Below, in pieces: positions 10,245 through 19,025 of a stretch of DNA of 64,000 bases. The notes under the pieces were generated by a model. That model did no database searches. It saw only the letters and a program-made list of their open reading frames with translations, and was not told the DNA's origin. Source of the DNA: Pseudomonas capsici (GTDB lineage: Bacteria > Pseudomonadota > Gammaproteobacteria > Pseudomonadales > Pseudomonadaceae); NCBI RefSeq assembly GCF_017165765.1, contig NZ_JAFGZD010000002.1, forward strand, positions 1-64,000, given 5' to 3'. Each line of letters starts with the position of its first letter. Position 1 is the first letter of the stretch. The translations under genes were made by a program, and so were the position numbers.

Positions 10245-10272
10245 CGGCCACTTTATGAGCAAGAAGTGCGTT

Positions 10273-11199
10273 ATGCAGCTGGTTAGAGGCCTCCACAACC
10301 TGCACCCCTCACATCGGGGCTGCGTCGCCACGATTGGCAACTTTGACGGTGTCCACCGCGGTCATCAGGCTATCCTGGTGCGTCTGCGCGAGCGTGCTGT
10401 CGAGTTGGGCGTGCCCAGTTGCGTGGTCATTTTCGAGCCGCAGCCACGGGAATTCTTCGCTCCGGAGACCGCGCCGGCACGTCTGGCCCGGCTGCGGGAC
10501 AAACTTGAACTGCTGAGCGCCGAGGGTGTTGACCGGGTCCTGTGCCTGTCTTTCAACCAGCGTCTGAGCAAACTGAGTGCCGCCAGCTTCGTCGAGACCA
10601 TTCTGGTCGGCGGGCTGGGGGTGCAGCATCTTGAGGTGGGCGACGATTTCCGGTTCGGTTGCGACCGCAACGGCGACTTCGACTTCCTGCAACAAGCCGG
10701 TAATGCCCATGGTTTTACCGTAGAAGCGGCGCAGACCGTTGAAATCGATGGTGTCCGGGTCAGCAGTACCAAGGTGCGTAATGCCCTGGCTGTCGCGGAT
10801 TTTGCCCTGGCCGAGCGTTTGCTCGGTCGCCCGTTCCAGATTACCGGACGGGTTCTGCATGGCCAGAAGCTGGCACGCCAGTTGGGTACGCCCACGGCAA
10901 ATGTGCAACTCAAGCGTCGTCGTGTGCCGTTGAGCGGGGTTTATCTGGTCAGCGCGAACATTGATGGCAAAGCCTGGCCGGGAGTCGCCAATATCGGCGT
11001 GCGTCCGACCGTGGCAGGTGATGGCAGTGCCCACCTCGAGGTTCATCTTCTGGATTTTGCCGGTGATCTCTATGGCCGGCGTTTGACGGTGGCTTTCCAC
11101 CACAAGCTGCGCGATGAGCAGCGTTTCGCCTCACTGGAGGCGCTCAAGACGGCGATCAATGCGGACGTCGCCGCCGCCCGTGCCCATTGGCATGGTTAA
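10273..11199 (+). CDS. ribF: Bifunctional riboflavin kinase / FAD synthetase RibF
   Basis: A 308-aa enzyme making FMN and then FAD. The N-terminal nucleotidyltransferase domain (about 1-165) has TIGNFDGVHRGHQAIL with the GxHxGH-like ATP motif, and the SSTKVRNAL segment. The C-terminal flavokinase domain (about 180-305) has GRVLHGQKLARQLGTPTANV and GVANIGVRPTV. I start at ATG 10273 (MQLVRGLHNLHP), as in other pseudomonads; ATG 10255 is in frame but lacks a better ribosome site. A MITE-like element separates it from ileS. Confidence 0.94.
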   Translation: MQLVRGLHNLHPSHRGCVATIGNFDGVHRGHQAILVRLRERAVELGVPSCVVIFEPQPREFFAPETAPARLARLRDKLELLSAEGVDRVLCLSFNQRLSKLSAASFVETILVGGLGVQHLEVGDDFRFGCDRNGDFDFLQQAGNAHGFTVEAAQTVEIDGVRVSSTKVRNALAVADFALAERLLGRPFQITGRVLHGQKLARQLGTPTANVQLKRRRVPLSGVYLVSANIDGKAWPGVANIGVRPTVAGDGSAHLEVHLLDFAGDLYGRRLTVAFHHKLRDEQRFASLEALKTAINADVAAARAHWHG

Positions 11200-11205
11200 C
11201 CTGAC

Positions 11206-11360
11206 GGATGTGTATGAAGAATGTTTGCGCGACGGTCAGGCAAGGCGCGTACCGGCGAGGAAGCGGTCGGAGTCGCGGGCAACTTTACTTTAGTAAATGA
11301 GCATTCCGAGACGGTGCGCAATGCCGCATGAACGAGCGCAGACATTTAGCATGCATATCC
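11206..11360. mobile_element. MITE-like element, degenerate copy
   Basis: A 155-bp non-coding element between ribF and ileS. Its ends (11206-11224 and 11342-11360) are inverted repeats matching at 14 of 19 positions. In opposite orientation it shares long stretches with the element at 46378-46565: GGCGAGGAA.CGGTCGGAG, then ACTTTACT, GTAAATGAGCATT, and CGAGCGCAGA near the end. It lacks about 35 bases of the other copy's middle. It has no coding frame, so it would need a transposase supplied in trans. Confidence 0.65.
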
Positions 11361-11376
11361 TAACCAAGAGCCTGAA

Positions 11377-14208
11377 ATGACCGATTATAAAGCCACGCTA
11401 AACCTTCCGGACACCGCCTTCCCGATGAAGGCCGGCCTGCCCCAGCGCGAGCCGCAAACTCTGCAGCGCTGGGACAGCATTGGCCTGTACCAGAAGCTGC
11501 GCGAAATTGGCAAGGATCGTCCAAAGTTCGTTCTGCACGACGGTCCTCCCTACGCCAACGGCAATATTCACATCGGTCACGCCGTCAACAAGATCCTCAA
11601 GGACATGATCGTGCGCTCCAAGACCCTGGCGGGCTTCGATGCGCCTTATGTTCCGGGCTGGGACTGCCATGGCTTGCCGATCGAGCATAAAGTCGAAGTC
11701 ACCCACGGCAAGAACCTGTCCGCAGACAAGACCCGTGAACTGTGCCGCGCCTATGCCGCCGAGCAGGTCGAAGGTCAGAAGGCCGAGTTCATCCGCCTGG
11801 GTGTGCTGGGCGACTGGGACAATCCGTACCTCACCATGAACTTCGCCAACGAAGCCGGCGAAATCCGTGCGCTGGCCGAAATGGTCAAGGGCGGCTTCGT
11901 GTTCAAGGGCCTCAAGCCCGTGAACTGGTGCTTCGATTGCGGTTCGGCCCTGGCTGAGGCTGAAGTCGAATATCAGGACAAGAAGTCTTCGACCATCGAC
12001 GTCGCATTCCCGATTGCCGATGAGACGAAACTGGCCGAAGCGTTCGGTCTGGCATCCCTGTCCAAACCTGCTGCCATCGTGATCTGGACCACCACGCCCT
12101 GGACCATCCCGGCCAACCAGGCGCTGAACGTCCATCCTGAATTCACCTACGCGCTGGTCGATGTCGGCGACAGGCTGCTGCTGCTGGCTGAAGAGCTGGT
12201 CGAGTCCTGCCTGGCACGTTACAAGCTGGAAGGCTCGGTGATTGCGACCACCGTTGGCCAGAAGCTGGAACTGATCAACTTCCGTCACCCGTTCTATGAC
12301 CGTCTGTCGCCACTTTATGTGGCCGACTACGTCGAACTGAGCGCCGGTACTGGCGTGGTTCACAGTGCGCCTGCCTACGGCCTGGACGACTTCAATATCT
12401 GCAAGCAGTACGGGATGAGCAACGATGACATCCTGAGCCCGGTGCAGAGCAACGGCGTGTATGTCGAGTCCCTGGAGTTCTTCGGCGGCCAGTTCATCTT
12501 CAAGGCCAACCAGAACATCATCGACAAGCTGGCCGAAGTCGGCAACCTGCTGCACACCGAAACCATCAACCACAGCTATATGCACTGCTGGCGTCACAAG
12601 TCGCCGCTGATCTACCGGGCCACTGCGCAGTGGTTTGTCGGTATGGACAAGCAGCCTGCCGCTGGTGGCACCTTGCGCGAGCGTGCCGTCAAGGCCATCG
12701 AAGATACGAAATTCGTCCCGGCCTGGGGGCAGGCGCGCCTGCACTCGATGATCGCCAACCGTCCTGACTGGTGCATCTCCCGTCAGCGCAACTGGGGTGT
12801 GCCGATTCCGTTCTTCCTGCACAAGGAAAGCGGCGAACTGCATCCACGCACTGTCGAACTGATGGAAGAAGTCGCTCAGCGTGTCGAGAAAGAGGGCATC
12901 GAAGCCTGGTTCAAGCTGGACGCTGCCGAGTTGCTGGGCGATGACGCTGTCAAGTACGACAAGATTTCCGACACTCTGGACGTCTGGTTCGACTCCGGCA
13001 CGACCCACTGGCACGTCCTGCGCGGTTCGCACCCGATGGGCCACGAAACCGGCCCGCGTGCCGATCTGTATCTGGAAGGCTCCGACCAGCACCGCGGCTG
13101 GTTCCATTCCTCGCTGCTGACCGGCTGCGCCATCGACGACAACGCACCTTACCGCGAGCTGTTGACCCACGGTTTCACTGTGGATGAAAACGGTCGCAAG
13201 ATGTCGAAGTCGCTGGGCAACGTCATCGCGCCGCAAAAGGTCAACGACACTCTGGGTGCAGACATCATGCGCCTGTGGGTTTCGGCCACGGACTATTCGG
13301 GCGAGATGGCGGTTTCCGAGCAGATCCTGCAGCGCAGCGCCGATGCCTATCGTCGTATCCGCAACACTGCACGTTTCCTGCTTTCCAACCTGTCCGGTTT
13401 CAACCCGGCCACCGACCTGCTGCCTGCCGAAGACATGCTGGCGCTGGATCGCTGGGCTGTGGACCGCACTCTGCTGCTGCAACGCGAGCTGCAGGAGCAC
13501 TACGGCGAATATCGTTTCTGGAACGTCTACTCGAAGATCCACAACTTCTGCGTGCAGGAGCTGGGCGGCTTCTATCTGGACATCATCAAGGACCGTCAGT
13601 ACACCACGGCTCCCGACAGCAAGGCGCGTCGCTCGTGCCAGACTGCGCTTTTCCACATCTCCGAAGCGCTGGTACGCTGGATCGCGCCGATCCTGGCGTT
13701 CACCGCCGACGAACTGTGGCAGTTCCTGCCGGGTGAGCGTAACGAATCGGTGATGCTCAACACCTGGTATGAAGGTCTGAGCGAAATCCCCGAAGGTTTC
13801 GAATTGGGCCGCGCCTATTGGGAGCGGATCATGGCGGTGAAGGCTTCGGTCAACAAGGAAATGGAAAACCTGCGCGCTGCCAAGGCCATTGGCGGCAACC
13901 TGCAGGCCGAAGTGACTCTTTACGCTGAAGATTCGCTGGTTACCGACCTGTCGAAGCTCAGCAACGAACTGCGCTTTGTGCTGATCACCTCCACCGCGAC
14001 TGTCGCGCCTCTGCTGTCGGCTCCGGCCGATGCGGTGGTGACCGAGGTTGCAGGTCTGAAGCTGAAAGTGGTCAAGTCCGGTCACGCCAAGTGTGCCCGT
14101 TGCTGGCACCACCGTGAGGATGTTGGCATGAACCCTGAACATCCTGAAATCTGCGGTCGCTGTGTGGATAACATCAGCGGCGCTGGCGAGGTTCGTCACT
14201 ATGCCTAA
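11377..14208 (+). CDS. ileS: Isoleucyl-tRNA synthetase
   Basis: A 943-aa class Ia synthetase charging tRNA-Ile. The HIGH motif is HIGH at 65-68 ([15 protein letters not shown]) and KMSKS spans 608-612. The editing domain (CP1) lies between them, with [15 protein letters not shown]. The C-terminal zinc ribbon has cysteines 906, 909, 926 and 929. The length and the zinc-binding C-terminus match the mupirocin-sensitive bacterial IleS1 type. Its last eight bases overlap the lspA start, so ileS-lspA-fkpB are translationally coupled. Confidence 0.97.
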   Translation: MTDYKATLNLPDTAFPMKAGLPQREPQTLQRWDSIGLYQKLREIGKDRPKFVLHDGPPYANGNIHIGHAVNKILKDMIVRSKTLAGFDAPYVPGWDCHGLPIEHKVEVTHGKNLSADKTRELCRAYAAEQVEGQKAEFIRLGVLGDWDNPYLTMNFANEAGEIRALAEMVKGGFVFKGLKPVNWCFDCGSALAEAEVEYQDKKSSTIDVAFPIADETKLAEAFGLASLSKPAAIVIWTTTPWTIPANQALNVHPEFTYALVDVGDRLLLLAEELVESCLARYKLEGSVIATTVGQKLELINFRHPFYDRLSPLYVADYVELSAGTGVVHSAPAYGLDDFNICKQYGMSNDDILSPVQSNGVYVESLEFFGGQFIFKANQNIIDKLAEVGNLLHTETINHSYMHCWRHKSPLIYRATAQWFVGMDKQPAAGGTLRERAVKAIEDTKFVPAWGQARLHSMIANRPDWCISRQRNWGVPIPFFLHKESGELHPRTVELMEEVAQRVEKEGIEAWFKLDAAELLGDDAVKYDKISDTLDVWFDSGTTHWHVLRGSHPMGHETGPRADLYLEGSDQHRGWFHSSLLTGCAIDDNAPYRELLTHGFTVDENGRKMSKSLGNVIAPQKVNDTLGADIMRLWVSATDYSGEMAVSEQILQRSADAYRRIRNTARFLLSNLSGFNPATDLLPAEDMLALDRWAVDRTLLLQRELQEHYGEYRFWNVYSKIHNFCVQELGGFYLDIIKDRQYTTAPDSKARRSCQTALFHISEALVRWIAPILAFTADELWQFLPGERNESVMLNTWYEGLSEIPEGFELGRAYWERIMAVKASVNKEMENLRAAKAIGGNLQAEVTLYAEDSLVTDLSKLSNELRFVLITSTATVAPLLSAPADAVVTEVAGLKLKVVKSGHAKCARCWHHREDVGMNPEHPEICGRCVDNISGAGEVRHYA

Positions 14209-14719
14209 TCCAGGCGCTGCAGGCCGTTTCGGTCGTTTGAGCTGGTTGTGGTTGAGCCTGCTGGTCCTGATCGTCGATCAGGCCAGCAAGTATTACTTCG
14301 AGAACCGGCTGGAGATGTACGAACAGATCGTCATCATCCCGGACTACTTCAGCTGGACCCTGGCCTATAACACCGGAGCTGCCTTCAGCTTTCTGGCCGA
14401 TGGCGCCGGTTGGCAGCGTTGGCTGTTTGCCCTGATTGCTATTGTCGTCAGTGCGGTGCTGGTGGTGTGGCTAAAGCGTCTTGGTCGGGATGAAACCTGG
14501 CTGGCAATTGCTCTGGCATTGGTCCTTGGAGGCGCTCTGGGTAATCTTTATGACCGTGTCGTGCTCGGCCATGTCATCGACTTCATTCTGGTGCACTGGC
14601 AAAACCGTTGGTATTTCCCGGCGTTCAACATAGCCGACAGCGCAATCAGCGTTGGCGCGGTCATGCTGGCTGTGGATATGTTCAAGAGCAAGAAAGAAGA
14701 GGAGCCCGCTCATGGCTGA
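14201..14719 (+). CDS. lspA: Lipoprotein signal peptidase (SPase II)
   Basis: A 172-aa inner-membrane aspartyl peptidase that removes signal peptides from diacylglyceryl prolipoproteins. Four membrane helices are visible. The catalytic aspartates are Asp127 (GHVIDFI) and Asp146 (FNIADS), with conserved NTGAAFS and [10 protein letters not shown] motifs. I start at ATG 14201, which overlaps the end of ileS by eight bases; an extension upstream inside ileS is not supported. Its own end overlaps fkpB by eight bases. Confidence 0.96.
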   Translation: MPNPGAAGRFGRLSWLWLSLLVLIVDQASKYYFENRLEMYEQIVIIPDYFSWTLAYNTGAAFSFLADGAGWQRWLFALIAIVVSAVLVVWLKRLGRDETWLAIALALVLGGALGNLYDRVVLGHVIDFILVHWQNRWYFPAFNIADSAISVGAVMLAVDMFKSKKEEEPAHG

Positions 14720-15179
14720 ACAGTCATCGACTCAAGGCGAGCTGCGCATTGGTCAGAACACGCAAGTCACCTTGCACTTCGCCCTGCATCTTGAAAACGG
14801 CGATACGGTAGACAGTACTTTCGACAAGGCTCCGGCCACGTTCAAGGTGGGGGATGGCAATCTGTTGCCCGGCTTTGAAGCCGCCATCTTCGGCTTCAAG
14901 GCCGGTGATAGAAAAACCGTTCAGGTACTGCCGGAAAATGCCTTTGGCCAGCCTAATCCGCAAAACGTGCAGATCATCCCGCGTTCGCAGTTCCAGGACA
15001 TGGAGCTGTCCGAAGGATTGCTGGTGATCTTCAACGATGCGGCCAATACTGAGCTGCCGGGCGTGGTGAAGAAATTCGACGATGAGCTGGTCACCGTCGA
15101 TTTCAACCATCCCCTGGCTGGCAAGACACTAAACTTTGAAGTACAAATCTTCGAGGTCAAGCCGATTCTGGCTTCCTGA
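14712..15179 (+). CDS. fkpB: SlyD/FkpB-type peptidyl-prolyl isomerase
   Basis: A 155-aa FKBP-type isomerase of the SlyD/FkpB class. The FKBP strands ([37 protein letters not shown]) are interrupted by the insert-in-flap chaperone domain (about 70-130), then [18 protein letters not shown], which is the class signature. It lacks SlyD's His-rich metal-binding tail, so it is FkpB. ATG 14712 overlaps the lspA stop. The lspA-fkpB-ispH order is conserved in enterobacteria and pseudomonads. Confidence 0.92.
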   Translation: MAEQSSTQGELRIGQNTQVTLHFALHLENGDTVDSTFDKAPATFKVGDGNLLPGFEAAIFGFKAGDRKTVQVLPENAFGQPNPQNVQIIPRSQFQDMELSEGLLVIFNDAANTELPGVVKKFDDELVTVDFNHPLAGKTLNFEVQIFEVKPILAS

Positions 15180-15190
15180 GCCGGACATCA

Positions 15191-15210
15191 AGCCCGGCTT
15201 CGGCCGGGCT
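15191..15210 (+). other. Stable UUCG-loop hairpin between fkpB and ispH
   Basis: AGCCCGGC and GCCGGGCT form an 8-bp stem closed by a C(TTCG)G tetraloop, one of the most stable RNA loops. No U-tract follows, so it is more likely an mRNA-stabilising or attenuating structure than a terminator. Confidence 0.55.
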
Positions 15211-15237
15211 GCTCCGCACGTAAATACGAGGCACAGC

Positions 15238-16185
15238 ATGCAAATCAAACTCGCCAACCCACGTGGCTTCTGCGCTGGTGTGGACCGTGCGATCGAAATC
15301 GTCAATCGCGCCCTGGAAGTGTTTGGTCCGCCGATTTATGTGCGTCATGAAGTCGTTCACAACAAATTCGTCGTCGAAGACCTGCGCGCCCGTGGTGCGA
15401 TCTTCGTTGAAGAGCTGGAGCAGGTGCCGGACGATGTCATCGTTATCTTCAGTGCCCACGGTGTTTCCCAGGCGGTGCGCGCCGAGGCGGCGGGCCGTGG
15501 CTTGAAAGTCTTCGATGCGACCTGTCCGCTGGTGACCAAGGTGCATATCGAAGTGGCCCGTTACAGCCGTGATGGCCGTGAGTGCATTCTGATCGGCCAT
15601 GAAGGACATCCCGAAGTCGAAGGCACCATGGGCCAGTACGACGCCAGTAATGGCGGTGCGATTTATCTGGTGGAGGACGAGGAAGACGTCGCCAATCTCC
15701 AGGTGCGTAACCCCGATGCCCTGGCTTTCGTGACCCAGACAACCTTGTCCATGGACGATACCAGCCGTGTCATCGACGCCCTGCGTTCGCGTTTCCCTGC
15801 CATTGGCGGGCCGCGCAAGGACGATATCTGCTACGCCACGCAAAACCGTCAGGATGCGGTCAAGCAACTGGCCGATGAATGCGATGTGGTACTGGTGGTG
15901 GGCAGTCCCAACAGCTCCAACTCCAACCGTCTGCGCGAGCTGGCCGAGCGCATGTCGACACCGGCATACCTGATCGACGGCGCCGAAGACATGCAGCGCA
16001 GCTGGTTCGACGGTATCGAGCGCATCGGTATCACTGCCGGTGCGTCCGCGCCGGAAGTGCTGGTACGCGGCGTGATTCAGCAATTGCAGGCCTGGGGCGC
16101 GACCGGTGCCGATGAGCTGTCTGGCCGCGAAGAGAACATCACGTTCTCCGTTCCCAAGGAGCTGCGGGTCAAGTCTCTGCCTTAA
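15238..16185 (+). CDS. ispH: 4-hydroxy-3-methylbut-2-enyl diphosphate reductase
   Basis: A 315-aa iron-sulphur enzyme producing IPP and DMAPP in the last step of the MEP pathway. The cluster-binding cysteines are Cys12 ([10 protein letters not shown]), Cys96 (DATCPLV) and Cys198 ([11 protein letters not shown]). Other family motifs are [22 protein letters not shown] and [11 protein letters not shown] start at ATG 15238; an in-frame upstream extension overlaps fkpB and lacks support. It faces fimT tail-to-tail with a 2-base gap. Confidence 0.96.
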   Translation: MQIKLANPRGFCAGVDRAIEIVNRALEVFGPPIYVRHEVVHNKFVVEDLRARGAIFVEELEQVPDDVIVIFSAHGVSQAVRAEAAGRGLKVFDATCPLVTKVHIEVARYSRDGRECILIGHEGHPEVEGTMGQYDASNGGAIYLVEDEEDVANLQVRNPDALAFVTQTTLSMDDTSRVIDALRSRFPAIGGPRKDDICYATQNRQDAVKQLADECDVVLVVGSPNSSNSNRLRELAERMSTPAYLIDGAEDMQRSWFDGIERIGITAGASAPEVLVRGVIQQLQAWGATGADELSGREENITFSVPKELRVKSLP

Positions 16186-16187
16186 CG

Positions 16188-16688
16188 TCAGGCACAAAGA
16201 TCCGTCGGTCTCTTGTCATCCTCGACTCTGACTCTTCCGGTAATGGCCACTATCACGCGATAGTGGCTCACCGGCTGATCGCGGACGCAGATGTGAAAGG
16301 TGCCGTTGGCCGCCTTCCTGAGGCCGCCCAGGCCGGTGAAACTGATGTGTTCCGCAATCTTGCTGTTGCCGACAATCCGGGTTTTGCCATTCATGGCTCG
16401 CTCGGCAAGCAATGTATCGTTATCGTCCGGTCCGTTGCCTTTGGTGTCGTCGATGATTCGCCAACCGTTGCTCCAGTCTCCCTCAATGGCATACAGGGTC
16501 ACCACCTGATTGCGGGTAATGGCTGCAACCCGTGCCGAGCGTATGCCGCCGGCCAGTTCCTGGGCCGCCACCTGCCTGCGATTGGCATCGATAAAGTCTG
16601 TAAACGGAGTGCTGGCAACATTGGCAAGAATGGCCACAATGGCAACCACGATCAGTAGTTCGACTAACGTGAATCCTGCATGCTTCAT
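16188..16688 (-). CDS. fimT: Type IV pilin-like minor pilin FimT/GspH family
   Basis: A 166-aa prepilin. The type III leader is short (MKHAG), with cleavage before FTLVELLIVVAIVAI; Glu5 of the mature protein is present, then a hydrophobic helix. The GspH/FimT globular domain follows, with two C-terminal cysteines (FHICVRD, TDLCA). I start at ATG 16688 behind an A/G-rich site (GGGAGGAAAAAAC). It diverges from fimU, as PA4549 does from PA4550. P. aeruginosa FimT is dispensable for twitching; DNA-binding FimT proteins occur in other genera, so a role in DNA uptake is possible but unproven. Confidence 0.85.
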   Translation of the reverse strand: MKHAGFTLVELLIVVAIVAILANVASTPFTDFIDANRRQVAAQELAGGIRSARVAAITRNQVVTLYAIEGDWSNGWRIIDDTKGNGPDDNDTLLAERAMNGKTRIVGNSKIAEHISFTGLGGLRKAANGTFHICVRDQPVSHYRVIVAITGRVRVEDDKRPTDLCA

Positions 16689-16821
16689 CGTTTTTTCCTC
16701 CCTGGAAAACCTTGTTCCAAACGCCATCCGGGCATTCGTCATCGCAAAACAACCGTATATCCTGCTGGATATTTTCAGGCATCGCTGCTGCCTTATAGTC
16801 GTAACGTCTAGGAGACACCCA

Positions 16822-17292
16822 ATGCGTTATATGTCCAAGGGCTTCAGCCTCATCGAATTGTTAGTCACTGTGTCTGTGGTGGCGATCGTGGCGGCGCTTG
16901 CCGTTCCGAGCTTTACCAGCACGATCCAGAACAACAAGGCGGATGCCGAGCTCAATGATTTGCAGCGGGCGCTCAACTATGCACGTCTTGAGGCGATAAA
17001 CCGGGGGGTGACGGTACGTATCGCACCAACCAGCGGGGCGGACTGGAAGACCGAGCTACAGGTTTTTCTGGCTTCCGATACATCGGCCACCCCGACTGCG
17101 TTGCGCAAGGTTGCGCCCCTGAGCAGCGGAGCAACCCTGACGGCGACTGACGTCACCGGGATCGAATTCAATAATCTGGGCGCCTTGTCTACGCCCACCA
17201 CTGCGGTGGTGATGAACTACACGCGAGGCTCGATTGCCAGGACCATGAATATTTGTCTGACGGGCCGGATCATTCTGGGTGGAAGTTGCTGA
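16822..17292 (+). CDS. fimU: Minor pilin FimU
   Basis: A 156-aa prepilin: leader MRYMSKG, then FSLIELLVTVSVVAIVAALA with Glu5. The GspH-type domain follows and ends in two cysteines (NICLTGR, GGSC). It is the first gene of fimU-pilV-pilW-pilX-pilY1-pilE, whose products form the priming tip of type IVa pili and carry PilY1. AGGAGA precedes ATG 16822. Its stop TGA overlaps the pilV ATG by one base. Confidence 0.88.
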   Translation: MRYMSKGFSLIELLVTVSVVAIVAALAVPSFTSTIQNNKADAELNDLQRALNYARLEAINRGVTVRIAPTSGADWKTELQVFLASDTSATPTALRKVAPLSSGATLTATDVTGIEFNNLGALSTPTTAVVMNYTRGSIARTMNICLTGRIILGGSC

Positions 17293-17810
17293 TGCTAAAT
17301 GAAGTGCGACGTCGCCAGACGGGCATGACGCTGATCGAGGTACTGGTCTCGGTCCTGATACTTGCCATCGGCCTGCTGGGTGCCGCCGCGATTCAGCTCA
17401 ACGCTCTCAAGTACACCGACAGTTCCACCATGACCAGTCAGGCAAGCTTCATTGCCTACGACATGATGGATCGTATCCGGGCGAATGTGGATGGCAATGC
17501 GGTCGCCAATGGCACCACCAACGTACTGGCGACTTATGCCCTGGCCAATCTGGCCTCGGCTCCGTCGACAGGGAATCCGGCCCGGGCCCGGGATCAGGAC
17601 CTTTACGATTTCAAGACCAACATCGCCACTTTTGCCGGCTCCACGGCCACAGCCAGCATCGATGTCAGCGGCGCGCCGGCCGTCACCATCACCATTACCT
17701 GGGACGATACGCGGGCGGCGGGTTCCAGCACCGTTGCATCCGGTGGTACTGCGGCCGATAGCACCCTGCAGACCTTTACCCTGACCTCGCGTATCGGGGT
17801 GAACCCATGA
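17292..17810 (+). CDS. pilV: Type IV pilus minor pilin PilV
   Basis: A 172-aa prepilin: leader ends RRRQTG and the mature part starts MTLIEVLVSVLILAIGLLGAAA. Residue +1 is Met rather than Phe, which is common in PilV/GspI. The N-terminal helix is followed by a Thr/Ala-rich globular domain. It starts inside the fimU stop (TGATG), implying translational coupling, and its end overlaps pilW by four bases. It works with PilW and PilX in the tip subcomplex. Confidence 0.88.
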   Translation: MLNEVRRRQTGMTLIEVLVSVLILAIGLLGAAAIQLNALKYTDSSTMTSQASFIAYDMMDRIRANVDGNAVANGTTNVLATYALANLASAPSTGNPARARDQDLYDFKTNIATFAGSTATASIDVSGAPAVTITITWDDTRAAGSSTVASGGTAADSTLQTFTLTSRIGVNP

Positions 17811-18511
17811 AGAAGTCATCCAGAGGCTTTGGCCTGATCGAAATCATGGTGGCGCTGGTGTTGGGGCTGGTGGTCAGCATGGGCATCATCCAGATATTCA
17901 GCGCCTCCCGAGGCACGTTCCTGACCCAGAATGCCTCGGCCCGCATGCAGGAAGATGCGCGTTTCGTGCTGAGCAAACTGATGCAGGAAATCCGCATGAC
18001 CGGGATGTATGGCTGTCTGGGGTTCAGCAACTATGTGCCGACTGCACCTGCCATTGCATGGCCTGCTGCGCTGGATAATCCCATCCTGTGGGACAACGCC
18101 AATAAAACCCTGACTCTGGTGACCTCCGATATCGGCACCACCGGCAGCTCACCGACCTGGACGATTGTCTCCGACTGCCAGACCTCTACCCAGCTTTATG
18201 CCGGGGCAAGATCGCCTGCGGCAGGGCAGACCGCGTTCCAGATGCGTCAGTTGGTCTACACCCTTACCGGCCAGAACCTGACCATCAAATACGGCACAGG
18301 CGGGACTGCGCAGCCATTGCTGCAAAACGTCAGTGCTTTCGATGTTTCCTTTGGTATGGCGGGTAACCCCATGACCTATACCTCGACGATCTCGGCTGCC
18401 AATGCGCCCGATATACGCAGCGTTCGTATCAGTCTGACCCTGCAAGATCCGGATGGTCGTGTCAGAAACCAGCAATACAATGTGGTTGCCTACCTGCGCA
18501 ATCGCTTTTAA
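17807..18511 (+). CDS. pilW: Type IV pilus minor pilin PilW
   Basis: A 234-aa prepilin: leader MKKSSRG, then FGLIEIMVALVLGLVVSMGI with Glu5. The family segment SARMQEDARFVLSKLMQEIRMTGMYGC follows. It starts in an ATGA overlap with pilV. PilW (GspJ-like) links PilV and PilX in the minor-pilin complex. It is somewhat shorter than the P. aeruginosa protein as I recall it, but both ends look intact. Confidence 0.87.
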   Translation: MKKSSRGFGLIEIMVALVLGLVVSMGIIQIFSASRGTFLTQNASARMQEDARFVLSKLMQEIRMTGMYGCLGFSNYVPTAPAIAWPAALDNPILWDNANKTLTLVTSDIGTTGSSPTWTIVSDCQTSTQLYAGARSPAAGQTAFQMRQLVYTLTGQNLTIKYGTGGTAQPLLQNVSAFDVSFGMAGNPMTYTSTISAANAPDIRSVRISLTLQDPDGRVRNQQYNVVAYLRNRF

Positions 18512-18524
18512 AGGGCCGTATGCA

Positions 18525-19025
18525 ATGAATTCAAAGCGGTTTTGCATCATGCCGGCATTCCCGGCCCGACAATCCGGAATGGTATTGCTGGTCAGCCTGG
18601 TATTTCTGTTGCTGCTGACATTGCTGGGGATTTCCTCCATGCAGAACGCTACCTTGCAGGAAAAGATGGCGGGCAGTGTGGCTTTGCGCAATCAGTCTTT
18701 CCAGAAGGCCGAAGCGGCATTGCGACTGGGCGAGTCATCCATCCGGGTGGTGGGTTTTACTCTGGCCAAATGCACCACTAACGCAACCTGCGCTCCCCCT
18801 GCCGAATCCACCACGCTTACTGCTGCCGGTACAAATGGCACATCCGGGGTGAGCTGGGTTGCAGCGGGAGGTGGTTTTTATGGCATCCAGAATCTTGGGA
18901 CCACGGCAACGCCCATAAAACGCCCGCCGACCTGCACAGGCACCGTAACGCTTTATCGTGTCACGTCAGTCGCCATCCAAGGCACATCGAGAACGGTGCT
19001 GGAGAGTATCTATGCCAATTGCTAA
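18525..19025 (+). CDS. pilX: Type IV pilus minor pilin PilX
   Basis: A 166-aa protein: PARQSGMVLLVSLVFLLLLTLLGISSMQ is the prepilin-like N-terminus. Mature position 5 is Val, not Glu, as expected for PilX/GspK tip pilins. Cysteines at CTTNATC and near the C-terminus (TCTG, YANC) suggest disulphides. ATG 18525 follows AAGGGCCG; ATG 18549 is an alternative giving a more normal leader. Its 3' end overlaps pilY1 by 14 bases. Confidence 0.85.
   Translation: MNSKRFCIMPAFPARQSGMVLLVSLVFLLLLTLLGISSMQNATLQEKMAGSVALRNQSFQKAEAALRLGESSIRVVGFTLAKCTTNATCAPPAESTTLTAAGTNGTSGVSWVAAGGGFYGIQNLGTTATPIKRPPTCTGTVTLYRVTSVAIQGTSRTVLESIYANC

Noticed and set aside
11398..14199. 933-codon minus-strand frame opposite ileS
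   Set aside because: It is a GC-rich codon-bias shadow of ileS, which has all catalytic motifs. The same applies to long minus-strand frames opposite obgE (5008-6216) and clpB (30196-32640).
16725..16745. Possible AlgR half-site (ATTCGTC) in the fimT-fimU gap
   Set aside because: Only a short partial match to the P. aeruginosa AlgR element; too weak to call.
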